Below the pieces are notes generated by a model. It worked only from the letters and a program-made list of their open reading frames with translations, searched no databases and had not been told where the DNA came from. A program made the translations under genes and the position numbers. 52,794 nt of DNA, from NCBI RefSeq assembly GCF_000787775.1, contig NZ_BBPM01000001.1:1-52794 (forward strand), read 5' to 3'. The DNA is from Streptacidiphilus carbonis (GTDB lineage: Bacteria > Actinomycetota > Actinomycetes > Streptomycetales > Streptomycetaceae). Below, piece after piece: positions 23,125 through 31,348 of the stretch (positions within the stretch are counted from its first letter, which is position 1; each line of letters begins with the position of its first letter).

Positions 23125-23964
23125 TCACCTGATTCCGGGCCCGGAATGCGCCCGGACAAGGTTGAGGCCGGCCACTCTCCAGTGCTCCCGGTCGGGCAGT
23201 TGGTCGTCTCGGCGCCAGCGCCAGGCGGAGAACATCGCCCAGCTCAGGGCGCGGCACTGGGCGATCAGGCGGGGGTCGGCGCCCTCGTAGTACTTCGCCA
23301 CTTCTTCGGGCGCATGGGCGAGGTCGAACTCGATCGGCCCGCGGCAGCAGGTGGCGAGATCGATGAAGAGCGGCCCTCTGCGCGTGTTGAGCAGGTTGCC
23401 CGGATGCGGCTCGCCGTGCAGCAACTGGTCGCTGACGTTCCCGGCGCCGATCGCGGCGCTCAGTCCACTGAGAGTGCCGCTGAGGAGTTCCCGGTCGGAC
23501 TCGGCCAGTTCGGGGGACCTCTCCCGGTCGTCGACCTCTGCGAGTGCGAGGGCGACCCGATCGGTGACATGCGGTGCGTCCAGATCGATCCGGCGCAGGG
23601 CGGCATGGTGGTGCAGGAGTGCGTCCGCGTACTCGGCCGGCGTGATCTCCGGTTCCGTCGGTTCGTAGTAGGTCCAGAGCGAGACGGCGAAAGCGTCACG
23701 CACAAAGACGCGCGGTTCCACCCGGGGATCGAGCTCGGCCACCGGAGCGCCGACGTCGGCAAGACGACGGGCGATGTCTACTTCGAACTCGGAGCCGGTC
23801 AGGTGCCCCGAAGGTGCAACCCGCGCCAGGACATCGCAGGGGACCAGGCGCAGCGCGACGCGGTCCGAATTCTGGATGACGACCACATCGTCGACCTGAA
23901 GGCCCAACTCCGCAGCGGTCGCCCGTCCCGCCTCGACCGCGCGGTGGAGTTCCAGCGGCTCCAT
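23125..23964 (-). CDS. Phosphotransferase (APH/ChoK-like) family protein
   Basis: The 279-residue product has the aminoglycoside/choline kinase fold: an N-lobe with VALRLVPCDVLARVAPSG, the linker SLWTYYEP, the catalytic loop LLHGEPHPGNLL near residue 185 and the metal-binding segment LFIDLATCCRGPIEFDLAHAP. In the catalytic loop the usual HGD is HGE, a variant seen in some actinomycete members; it may still act as base. The substrate is unknown. I use the ATG at 23962-23964, which GGAGG precedes by five bases, over one four codons upstream. It is a single-gene unit. Confidence 0.85.
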   Translation of the reverse strand: MEPLELHRAVEAGRATAAELGLQVDDVVVIQNSDRVALRLVPCDVLARVAPSGHLTGSEFEVDIARRLADVGAPVAELDPRVEPRVFVRDAFAVSLWTYYEPTEPEITPAEYADALLHHHAALRRIDLDAPHVTDRVALALAEVDDRERSPELAESDRELLSGTLSGLSAAIGAGNVSDQLLHGEPHPGNLLNTRRGPLFIDLATCCRGPIEFDLAHAPEEVAKYYEGADPRLIAQCRALSWAMFSAWRWRRDDQLPDREHWRVAGLNLVRAHSGPGIR

Positions 23965-24129
23965 TGCATCCTCCATCGTTGTTCAGTACGCGGACACTTC
24001 TGTGGAAGACAGCTGTGCCGCCATCATTCTGGCGAAGACCCCCGGAGGCCCAACCCTGAGCATGGCCGAGCACCTGGACGCCGCCGGCTCGCCGCCCCTG
24101 GGACAGGCCACGTCCCGCCCGTCGAATAC
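23965..24129. other. Intergenic region with no recognised gene
   Basis: This is the first part of a 356-base gap between the phosphotransferase gene and the surface hydrolase gene; the rest (24130-24320) holds a possible AraC remnant and the hydrolase start region. No gene or clear promoter is visible. Confidence 0.5.
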
Positions 24130-24292
24130 GGGCAGGACGCAACCGCAACCTGAGATCTCTACCGAACTCGGAGGGGGTCACGCCGAGGCGTTGGCGAAAT
24201 AGTCCTGATCGGTCGGCAACCTTTCGGCGTCGTGCGGCAACTGGTCGGTGAAAGGCGTGGGTGAGCGCGGTCAGCTCGCCACGCCGAAGCAC
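24130..24292 (-). pseudogene. Possible remnant of an AraC-type HTH tail
   Basis: On the minus strand, a frame from about 24292 contains DRSGLFRQRLGVTPSEF, the common ending of AraC-family HTH domains (second helix, then G-V-T-P-S-x-F). No DNA-binding first helix or sensor domain is recognisable upstream, and the frame continues into arginine-rich non-coding sequence. I treat it as a degraded fragment; a chance match is possible. Confidence 0.3.
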
Positions 24293-24320
24293 TCACACAC
24301 TCCGATCGGGAGCCGATACC

Positions 24321-26132
24321 GTGTCACCTGACGACCCGACACCAGCCGCGCAGATGGTGCCCCGGGGCCGCACACATCGTCGCAGCCGTCTCCGCCGCCG
24401 CATCGTGGCGGGCACAGTTGCGTCTCTGCTGGCCGCGGCCGGCGCGAGCGCGTTGGCGCTCGCGGCGAGCGCCGAGCCGTCCGTCGCCATCAACGTCGAC
24501 GCCGGCACCTCACTGGGCACAGTGCCCCGCGGCGGTGTCGGCCTCAACACGGCCGTCTACGATCCGAACATGACCGATGCCACCGCGTCGTCCCTGATCA
24601 AGGCCGCCGGCATCCGCGAGTTGCGCTACCCCGGCGGCTCCGTCGCGGACGGCTACCACTGGCAGACCCACACGTTCAGCGGCGGCGGCAGCTGGGCGGC
24701 GCCCGGCACCGATTTCGACCACTTCATGGCCATGACCAAGAAGATCGGCGCCCAGCCCATCCTGACCGCGAACTACGGTTCCGGTACCCCGCAGGAGGCC
24801 GCCGCCTGGGTCAAGTACGCCAACGTGGACAAGCACTACGGGGTCAAGTACTGGGAGATCGGCAACGAGGTCTACGGCAACGGCCACTACGGCAACGGCT
24901 GGGAGGGCGACACCCACGCCGACAAGAGTCCGACGGAGTACGCGCACAACCTGGTCGCCTACGCGAAGGCGATGAAGGCCGTGGACCCGACGGTGAAGAT
25001 CGGCGCGGTGCTCACCACGCCGGGTGGTTTCCCGGACGGGGTGACCGCTCCCGGCGACAGCGCCGACTGGAACCACACGGTGCTCTCCATCGCGGGGTCC
25101 TCCATCGACTTCGTCATCGTCCACTCGTACCCGGGCGGCAAGACCACGGCCGACCTGCTCAGGACTCCCGCCCAGGCCGCCGGTGTCACGTCCGCCCTGC
25201 GCTCGCTGATCGCCGCCTACGCGGGTTCGCACGCCGCTTCGGTGGAGATCACAGTCACGGAGACCGATGGCGACTTCTCGCCTGCCAAGACCAGCCAGGC
25301 GGCGGCCCTGTACGCGCCGGACGCCTACATGAGCTGGCTCGAGCACGGCATCGTCAACGTCGACTGGTGGGACCTGCACAGCGGCATGGGCACTGCCCCC
25401 AGCACCGTCGACGGCCAGACCGACTACCACGACGAGGGCGTGCTCTCCAGCGGGAGCTGCGTCGGCGGCCAGTGCGAGCCGGCGCGTGAGACGCCCTTCC
25501 CCACCTATTGGGGCATCCGCTCGCTGACCGCGCTGGCCCAACCCGGCGACACCATGGTCAAGGCCACTTCGGGCAACCCCTCGGTCGCCGTGCACGCGGT
25601 GCGCAGCGCCAACGGCGGCCTGAACGTCATGCTGATCAACAAGGACCCGCGCAACGCGGCCCAGGTGTCGCTGTCCTACGCCGGGTACACCCCGGCCGCG
25701 GGTTCGGTCACCACCGTTTCGTACGCCCAGGGCGGCACCCGACTGGTCTCGGCGGCCAGGGGCACGGCGGCTGCGCAGTCGCTGCCGCCGTACTCGATCA
25801 CCACTCTGCAGCTGAAGCCCGCCTCGGCCGCCACCGGTTCCAACACCCCGTCCTCCGTCGCCACCGCCGGCGCCGGTGCGGCGAGCCCCGGCTCGCCGGG
25901 CACGGCCGCACCGGTGGCCTCAGCCTCCGGCACGATCGGTACCCGGGCGCAGGCGTCCGCGGCCGGTGTGCCCGCTGAGTCCCCGGCGACGGCGAGTACC
26001 GCCGGAGGCCTGGCCTCCACGGGTATGAGCAACGCGGTCGTCTACAGCGCCGTCGCCGGCCTGCTGGCCGTCTGCACCGGCGGCGTCCTGGTGCGCCGCG
26101 GACGCCGCCGTAAGGCCGCCCACGGCCGATGA
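24321..26132 (+). CDS. Secreted clan GH-A-like glycoside hydrolase with LASTG wall anchor
   Basis: The 603-residue protein has an N-terminal signal (RRRIVAGTVASLLAAAGASALALAASAEP) and a catalytic domain of about 430 residues resembling GH51/GH39-type arabinofuranosidases. LRYPGGSVADGYHW, YWEIGNEVYG with Asn182-Glu183 as likely acid/base, and ITVTETDGDF with Glu314 as likely nucleophile are visible. A beta-domain (ITTLQLKP) and an Ala/Ser/Thr linker follow. The C-terminus is a sorting signal: LASTG at 564-568, a hydrophobic span (VYSAVAGLLAVCTGGVLV) and RRGRRRK. LAxTG is the class E sortase motif. GTG 24321 follows GGGAG. It is convergent with the sugar operon and probably releases sugars for it. 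Confidence 0.85.
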   Translation: MSPDDPTPAAQMVPRGRTHRRSRLRRRIVAGTVASLLAAAGASALALAASAEPSVAINVDAGTSLGTVPRGGVGLNTAVYDPNMTDATASSLIKAAGIRELRYPGGSVADGYHWQTHTFSGGGSWAAPGTDFDHFMAMTKKIGAQPILTANYGSGTPQEAAAWVKYANVDKHYGVKYWEIGNEVYGNGHYGNGWEGDTHADKSPTEYAHNLVAYAKAMKAVDPTVKIGAVLTTPGGFPDGVTAPGDSADWNHTVLSIAGSSIDFVIVHSYPGGKTTADLLRTPAQAAGVTSALRSLIAAYAGSHAASVEITVTETDGDFSPAKTSQAAALYAPDAYMSWLEHGIVNVDWWDLHSGMGTAPSTVDGQTDYHDEGVLSSGSCVGGQCEPARETPFPTYWGIRSLTALAQPGDTMVKATSGNPSVAVHAVRSANGGLNVMLINKDPRNAAQVSLSYAGYTPAAGSVTTVSYAQGGTRLVSAARGTAAAQSLPPYSITTLQLKPASAATGSNTPSSVATAGAGAASPGSPGTAAPVASASGTIGTRAQASAAGVPAESPATASTAGGLASTGMSNAVVYSAVAGLLAVCTGGVLVRRGRRRKAAHGR

Positions 26133-26228
26133 CCCGGGCGCTGCCCGTCACTCCGGACGGTGAGGCACCGTCTGTCGCCGGGTGGCCGACGGGGTTCGGG
26201 GGCGGGAGCGCCGCAGTGCGCGGGCGGC

Positions 26229-26567
26229 TCAGGACTGCGGCGGCTCGGCGAGGTGCCAGACCTCGGGGATGTCGGACCAGCGGCTGCCGGCCGGGGCGTC
26301 GGGCCAGGGCTCCTGGCAGGGGTCGGTGAAGGTCCACCAGCGCTGGGACTCGGGGTCGGCCTTGATGGTGGCGAGGTCGGCCTCGAAGTCGTCGCCGTGG
26401 TACTCGTAGTAGGCGAACAGGGTGTCGCCGTGCAGGAAGATGCTGTAGTTGCGGATCTGCGCGGCGTGCAGGGCGGCCTCAACGGCCGGCCAGACGGCGC
26501 GGTGCAGGGCGAGGTACTCCTCGCGGTGCTCCGGGCGCAGCCGGGTGGTCTGGGCGATGCGCTTCAT
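26229..26567 (-). CDS. rhaM: L-rhamnose mutarotase family protein
   Basis: The 112-residue product is a single RhaM-type alpha/beta-barrel: RIAQTTRLRPEHREEYLALHRAVWPAVEAALHAAQIRNYSIFLHGDTLFAYYEYHGDDFEADL, then QRWWTFTDPCQEPWP. The H-x-x-x-W, I-F-L-x-G-D-x-L-F-x-Y-Y-E-Y and Q-R-W-W blocks are typical. The enzyme interconverts alpha and beta anomers of L-rhamnose; related proteins act on L-fucose. It is the last gene of the leftward sugar operon, and its ATG overlaps the amidohydrolase TGA (ATGA). Confidence 0.92.
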   Translation of the reverse strand: MKRIAQTTRLRPEHREEYLALHRAVWPAVEAALHAAQIRNYSIFLHGDTLFAYYEYHGDDFEADLATIKADPESQRWWTFTDPCQEPWPDAPAGSRWSDIPEVWHLAEPPQS

Positions 26568-27454
26568 CGTGCTTCCTTTCGTGCCGGGTCGGTTCCCTGG
26601 GCCGGGGAAGGGGCGAGCCGGTACACGCGTTCCGCGTTGCCGCGCAGTACCGCCTCGCCGGGGGTCCGCGCGTAGCGGGCGAGCGCCTCCTGGACCAGGT
26701 CCAGCCAGGAGCGGTAGTCGGTGGCGAGCCGCATCACCGGCCAGTCGCTGCCGAACAGGCAGCGGTCGGGACCGAACGCGTCGAGCGCTTCGTGCAGCAG
26801 TGAGAGCGCGAACGCGGGCGGGGTGTCCGGCCCCAGTTCGGTGGCCAGGCCGGAGAGTTTGCAGACCACGTTCGGCTGCTCCGCCACCTGGCGCAGGTCC
26901 TGGGACCAGGCGCCGCGGGCGTCCGGACGGGGTTTGCCGAGGTGGTCCAGGACGATCGTGGTCTGCGCGCAGGCGGCGGCCAGGCGCGCCAGCTCGGGGA
27001 GTTGGTGGTATCGGACGCAGGCGTCGAACGGCAGGCCCGCGTCGCCGAGCAGCCGGATGCCGTCGCGCAGGTGCGTGTCCTCGGTGAAGCCGGGTGCCTC
27101 GTCCTGGATGTTGCGGCGCACTCCGACGACGAACGGGTCGGCCGCGTACCTGCGGATCGCCTCGCCGGCCTCGGCGGGGCGATCGAGCGGGATGTGGGCA
27201 ACGGCGCCGCGGATCCAGGGGTGGCGTGCGGCTTGACTGCGGACCCACTCGATCTCGTCCGCGGCGTGCGTCTCGTCCCGTCCGGCCTCCATGAAGACCA
27301 TTTCCACGGCCTCGGGACGGACGAGGGCGAAGTCGTCGGCGGTGAAGGGCCGGTTGAGTTCGGGAGACCCCTCCAGCCACGGGTAGGCGAGGTGCCGCGG
27401 ATCCCACAGGTGGACGTGGCAGTCGAGGATCGAGGGCGTTGCGGGGCCGGTCAT
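26564..27454 (-). CDS. Amidohydrolase family lactonase (L-fuconolactonase-like)
   Basis: The 296-residue protein is an amidohydrolase-2 TIM barrel. ILDCHVHLWDPRHLAYPWLEG at the N-terminus (H-x-H), GVRRNIQDE near residue 106, IVLDHLGKP near residue 170 and LFGSDWPV near residue 245 (final Asp) mark the metal site. The H-L-W-D-P-x-x-L-x-Y-P-W-L start is typical of L-fucono- and L-rhamnono-lactonases and of 2-pyrone-4,6-dicarboxylate lactonase. Next to a mutarotase and an aldose dehydrogenase, it most likely opens a sugar 1,5-lactone. Both its start and stop overlap neighbours by ATGA, so translation is coupled on both sides. Confidence 0.9.
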   Translation of the reverse strand: MTGPATPSILDCHVHLWDPRHLAYPWLEGSPELNRPFTADDFALVRPEAVEMVFMEAGRDETHAADEIEWVRSQAARHPWIRGAVAHIPLDRPAEAGEAIRRYAADPFVVGVRRNIQDEAPGFTEDTHLRDGIRLLGDAGLPFDACVRYHQLPELARLAAACAQTTIVLDHLGKPRPDARGAWSQDLRQVAEQPNVVCKLSGLATELGPDTPPAFALSLLHEALDAFGPDRCLFGSDWPVMRLATDYRSWLDLVQEALARYARTPGEAVLRGNAERVYRLAPSPAQGTDPARKEAR

Positions 27455-29394
27455 CGCGATCCCCCTGCGCTCGGACCGTCGGACGGCTGGTCGAACGGGG
27501 TGCGGTAGGAGGCGGGGCGGGTGCGCAGGTCCAGTTGGAGGGTGAGTCGTATCCGGGTCGAGTGGGGGAGGAGGACGGTCAGCCAGGGCCCGTCCACCGT
27601 GTGGGCTTCGGAGGTCTCCTCGACCGGTTCGGTGTGGCCGTAGTCGTAGAGGTCGCCGATCCAGGCGTCGTCGCGGCTGCGGGTGTGGCGGACGCTGCGG
27701 ATGGTGTGCTCCGCGAACGCGCCCGCCTGGACGATCAGTGTGCGGTCCTCGGTCGGATCGAGGTTCACCAGCTCCACCACCGTCGCCTGCGGGTCGATGC
27801 TGGAGACCAGGGCCGCGACGGACGGCGGCAGGCCGGGGCGGCGGGAGTCGGCGTCGTAGTAGCGGACCCGGGCCTGCTGCAGCCCGCCGTTGTAGAGGAC
27901 CTGCGGACCGCCCCAGGTCAGCTGCACCAGCGCTTCGGTGACCACCGGGTTCGACAGCTGCCACAGGTGGATGTCGGCCTCGGCGACCTCCAGGCCGCGG
28001 TAGCGCTCCATCCGCCGCAGGCGGTGCCGCACCTGGGCCTGGGCGGTGGCGAGGATGCGCTCGGGGTAGTCCGGGTCGTCGCCGCTGAGGAACGCGAACC
28101 AGCCCTCCTCGTGGTGCGCCTCCTCCTTGCTGCGGAACGGCCGCAGCGTGCGCCAGTCGATCCCGCTCGCCTCGCGCAGCCGCTCGATGCGGGCGCGGTC
28201 GGCCTGCTGGGCGGTGTGGTGCCACAGGGCGACGGGCACCGGCAGGGTCATCGGGTTGTAGTCGAACCAGCCCTCGTCGCCGCGCCGGAACGGGACGTGC
28301 AGGGTGGGCGTGTGCACGTCCTCGCGCAACTGCGCGACCCACTTGGACCGGAGGCTGGAGTCGGACTCGGCGAACGGCATCATCTTGCCGTGGGCGAACA
28401 TCTCGTCGAGTGCGGGACGCACCAGGTCCAGGTAGGAGTCGTCGCCGGTGGCCTCGGCCGCGGCCAGGGCGGCCACCGTGGCCGCGTGTCCGACGCTGTG
28501 CCAGCCGTGCGGCCAGTTCCAGCCGTAGTGGCCTCCGTACGGGCGCCCTTCCAGCAGTCCGCCGACGGTGCCGTCGGGGGCGACGTTGTCCGGCAGCACG
28601 CCGCCGGCCGCCGCGGCGCGCTCGCGCCACGCGCCGACGTACTCGGCGATCCAGTCCCGGTAGCGGGCGTCGCCGGAGAGGATCAGTGCGTTGAGAACGA
28701 GTCCGCTGGCGGCGAGGTTGACCGCGGTGTCGCCCTGGCCCATGCGCCGGCGCATCTCCTCGCCCAGGCGCGGATCGCTCTCCAGCGGGGGATTCTCCCC
28801 GTCGGCGAGGATCCAGTCGAGGGGGAAGCCGTACATCCGGGCTTCCTGCGGCAGCCAGGGGTAGGAGTCGCCGTCGGCGAGGCCGGTGCGCTCGGGGTCG
28901 CTGCCGTTGTGCGGGCGGGTGATGATGCGGTGCTCGGGGTCGTAGTTGCCGTGTGCCGGGTCGACGTAGAGCTCGGCGAACCGCAGGGCCCGCCCGGTCC
29001 AGCGCTCCGGGGCGGCCATGCACAGGAAGTAGAAGAGCAGCAGGCTCTCGCTCTGGTGGAACCAGTCGTAGCCGCGCTCGTACTCGTCCTTGAGCATGCC
29101 CAGCTCGGTGAGCTGACGGGTCACGCCCTCCCAGTGGAGCTCGGACTGCGCCAGCAGGTCGTCCGCGCCGCCGAGCAGGTACAGCTGCGGCCAGTTGAAG
29201 AAGGTCTCGTAGAAGTCGTCCGCGCCGTCGCGCGTGGTCAGCCGCCCCTCGTAGTTCAGGCGTCCGTCGGGCCCGGTGAAGTCGCGGGCGAAGCGCCGCC
29301 AGACCTGGTCGAGCAGGTCGAACAGCTGGCGCTGCGCCGTCGCCCAGCCCGGCGGTTCGAGCAGTGGTACCGAGGCCGTGATGACGGGGTCCAT
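27451..29394 (-). CDS. Uncharacterised 647-residue protein of the sugar operon
   Basis: I do not recognise a named family. It has no signal peptide or membrane span, so it is probably cytoplasmic. Residues 1 to about 500 are helix-rich with repeated Trp/Tyr/His/Gly motifs (FFNWPQLYLLGG, GYDWFHQSESLLLFYFLCMA, GGHYGWNWPHGWHSVGHAA, EGWFDYNPMTLPVPVALWHH), recalling an (alpha/alpha) toroid as in many glycoside hydrolases and polysaccharide lyases. The last 130 residues (VVELVNLDPTEDRTLIVQAGAF, GPWLTVLLPHSTRIRLTLQLD) read as a beta-sandwich. CGGAGAA precedes the ATG at 29392-29394, and its stop overlaps the lactonase start by ATGA. Its place between transporter and lactonase suggests it acts on the imported oligosaccharide or sugar. 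Confidence 0.7.
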   Translation of the reverse strand: MDPVITASVPLLEPPGWATAQRQLFDLLDQVWRRFARDFTGPDGRLNYEGRLTTRDGADDFYETFFNWPQLYLLGGADDLLAQSELHWEGVTRQLTELGMLKDEYERGYDWFHQSESLLLFYFLCMAAPERWTGRALRFAELYVDPAHGNYDPEHRIITRPHNGSDPERTGLADGDSYPWLPQEARMYGFPLDWILADGENPPLESDPRLGEEMRRRMGQGDTAVNLAASGLVLNALILSGDARYRDWIAEYVGAWRERAAAAGGVLPDNVAPDGTVGGLLEGRPYGGHYGWNWPHGWHSVGHAATVAALAAAEATGDDSYLDLVRPALDEMFAHGKMMPFAESDSSLRSKWVAQLREDVHTPTLHVPFRRGDEGWFDYNPMTLPVPVALWHHTAQQADRARIERLREASGIDWRTLRPFRSKEEAHHEEGWFAFLSGDDPDYPERILATAQAQVRHRLRRMERYRGLEVAEADIHLWQLSNPVVTEALVQLTWGGPQVLYNGGLQQARVRYYDADSRRPGLPPSVAALVSSIDPQATVVELVNLDPTEDRTLIVQAGAFAEHTIRSVRHTRSRDDAWIGDLYDYGHTEPVEETSEAHTVDGPWLTVLLPHSTRIRLTLQLDLRTRPASYRTPFDQPSDGPSAGGSR

Positions 29395-29505
29395 GGGGCG
29401 GTTCTCCGTTTCGAGCAGTGCGGCACCCGCGCCCGGCGGCGGTGCCGCGGGCGTAGTGACGCGATGGGGACGTGTCGTGGTGACGTGCCGCGCGGTGGCG
29501 GTCGC

Positions 29506-30444
29506 TCAGTCCTTGGTGGCGCCGGCCAGCATCCCGGCGATCAGGAAGCGCTGGGAGAAGAGGAAGACCACGAGCACGGGGGTGATGGCCAGCAGGGTGG
29601 CGAGGGCGAGCTCCGGCCGTTGGACGGCGAGCGAACCCACCGTCGGGTTGAACTGCGGCACGTCGTCCAGCAGGGTGCCGAGGCCCACCTGGACCGGGAA
29701 CTGGTTGCTCTGCGGCAGCAGCACGTACGGCAGGAAGTAGTTGGTCCAGTTGGCGACGAAGCTGAAGAAGCCCACGAGCGCCACGACGGGTGTGGCCAGC
29801 GGCAGCGCGATGCGGCGGAAGGTGCCGAACTCCGAACAGCCGTCGAGGCGGGCGGCCTCCAGCAGGGACCTGGGGATGGCCGTGCTGAAGTAGATGTAGG
29901 CCAGGTAGACCCCGAAGGGGTAGAACGAGTAGGGCAGGATGACCGACCACATCGAGCCGATCAGGTGTACCGCGTTCATCTCCAGGAACAGCGGGACCAC
30001 GAGCGTGGCGCTGGGCATCAGCATGACCACGAGCGTCGCCACCAGCAGGGTGTGCCGGCCGCGGAACTCGGTCAGGGCCAGGGCGTAGCCGGCCGGGACG
30101 ACCACCACGAGGGTGATGACGAGCGCGAGGAAGGTGTAGAGCGCGGAGTTGCGCAACCACAGCATGACTGTGTCGCCCTGGTACCCCGTCAGCGCGTCCC
30201 AGTTGGCCCGCAGCGCGTGCCAGGAGCCGAACGAGAGCGGGTTGGCGTGCACGAGCTGGTCGTCGGTCTTCGTCGCCGCCAGCAGCAGCCAGATCACCGG
30301 TAGCACGAAGAAGACCGCGAAGAGCAGCAGCACCAGGGCGGGCAGCGGGTTCTTCGAGCGACGCCGTGCGCGTCGGGGCCGCTCACGGCGTGCCCCGGGC
30401 GGCGCGGGGGCGGACGGCGCGGGGGTGCGGTAGTCAGTCGACAT
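29506..30444 (-). CDS. CUT1 ABC transporter permease (MalG-like)
   Basis: The 312-residue product has a basic, Pro-rich N-terminus of about 35 residues and six membrane spans (PLPALVLLLFAVFFVLPVIWLLLAA; FLALVITLVVVVPAGYALAL; LLVATLVVMLMPSATLVVPLF; and three more). SLLEAARLDGCSEFGTFRRIALPLATP near residue 210 is the EAA loop that docks the ATPase. Such carriers import mono- or oligosaccharides. It overlaps the partner permease by 11 bases. No ATPase gene is in the operon, as is usual for Streptomyces sugar carriers that share the MsiK ATPase encoded elsewhere. Confidence 0.93.
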   Translation of the reverse strand: MSTDYRTPAPSAPAPPGARRERPRRARRRSKNPLPALVLLLFAVFFVLPVIWLLLAATKTDDQLVHANPLSFGSWHALRANWDALTGYQGDTVMLWLRNSALYTFLALVITLVVVVPAGYALALTEFRGRHTLLVATLVVMLMPSATLVVPLFLEMNAVHLIGSMWSVILPYSFYPFGVYLAYIYFSTAIPRSLLEAARLDGCSEFGTFRRIALPLATPVVALVGFFSFVANWTNYFLPYVLLPQSNQFPVQVGLGTLLDDVPQFNPTVGSLAVQRPELALATLLAITPVLVVFLFSQRFLIAGMLAGATKD

Positions 30445-31348
30445 CGAAGAACCCCGATCTGGAGACGAACACCGCGGCGGCGACGAGTCCGAGCAGGAGC
30501 AGTTCGACCGAGACGGAAGCGGCCGTGTTGACGTTGTTGTTCTGGAAGGCGAAGTCGTAGGAGAGCTGGTTGGGCGAGTAGTCCCGCCCCGCCACTCCGA
30601 CGCTCGCCTGCGAGAGCAACTGCGGCTCGACGAACAGCTGCGTGCCCCCGGCGAAGGCGAGGATGCACATGTAGACGATCCACTTGCGCAGCATCGGGAT
30701 CTGGATGCGCCGAGCGGTCTGCCAGGCGCCGGCGCCGTCGATGCGTGCGGCCTCCAGGATGTCCGTCGAGATGTTGTTGAGCGCGCCGTACATCACCAGG
30801 ATCCAGCCTCCCGCGCCGGTCCAGAACGCGATCAGGGTGAACAGGAGCGGCAGCCCGCCGGGGGCGACCACCTGGTCGAAGGTGGCCAGGCCCAGCGCGC
30901 GCAGCAGGAAGGCGACCGGACTGACCGTCGGGTCGAGGACGAACAGCCACACCATGACGCTCGCGGCCCCGGCCAGCGCCCCGGGGATGTAGAACAGGAA
31001 CCGCAGGGCCTTGCTGACGCGCCGGGACGCGAGGCGGTGCAGCAGCAGCGCCAGGCCGATGACGAGGACCACCAGGGAGAGCAGCCAGAGCACGAGGTAG
31101 AGCGCCACGTGTCCGACGGCCGGCAGGAAGCGGAAGTCGGCCGCCGCGTCGGTGAAGTTGGAGAACCCGGCGAAGGTGTTGCCGGCGTTGGTGAAGGCGA
31201 AGTAGATCGCGTAGCCGGTGGGGACGACCCCGAAGGCGATCAGGAGTGCGACGTAGAGGGCGACGAAGCCGTGCCCGGCCCGGCCGGGCCAGAGCGTGCG
31301 CCGCGTGGCGCGCTCCGACTCGGCCCGGTTGCGTGCGGAGATGCTCAC
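30434..31348 (-). CDS. CUT1 ABC transporter permease (MalF-like)
   Basis: The 304-residue protein has about six membrane spans, beginning GFVALYVALLIAFGVVPTGYAIYFAF, and an EAA loop ISTDILEAARIDGAGAWQTARRIQIPML near residue 200. The large segment after the first span and FIPG-type FYIPGALAGAASVMVWLFVLDP are typical of MalF partners. The GTG start at 31346-31348 overlaps the TGA of the solute-binding protein gene (GTGA), so translation is coupled. It pairs with the 29506 permease to form the channel. Confidence 0.92.
   Translation of the reverse strand: MSISARNRAESERATRRTLWPGRAGHGFVALYVALLIAFGVVPTGYAIYFAFTNAGNTFAGFSNFTDAAADFRFLPAVGHVALYLVLWLLSLVVLVIGLALLLHRLASRRVSKALRFLFYIPGALAGAASVMVWLFVLDPTVSPVAFLLRALGLATFDQVVAPGGLPLLFTLIAFWTGAGGWILVMYGALNNISTDILEAARIDGAGAWQTARRIQIPMLRKWIVYMCILAFAGGTQLFVEPQLLSQASVGVAGRDYSPNQLSYDFAFQNNNVNTAASVSVELLLLGLVAAAVFVSRSGFFDVD

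Noticed and set aside
26564-30303. Very long open frames on both strands (about 1200 residues leftward, 950 rightward) across the sugar operon
   Set aside because: They run through several clearly recognised genes in other frames and have compositions rich in Arg, Pro and Ala with no motifs; high GC at third positions creates such frames by chance.
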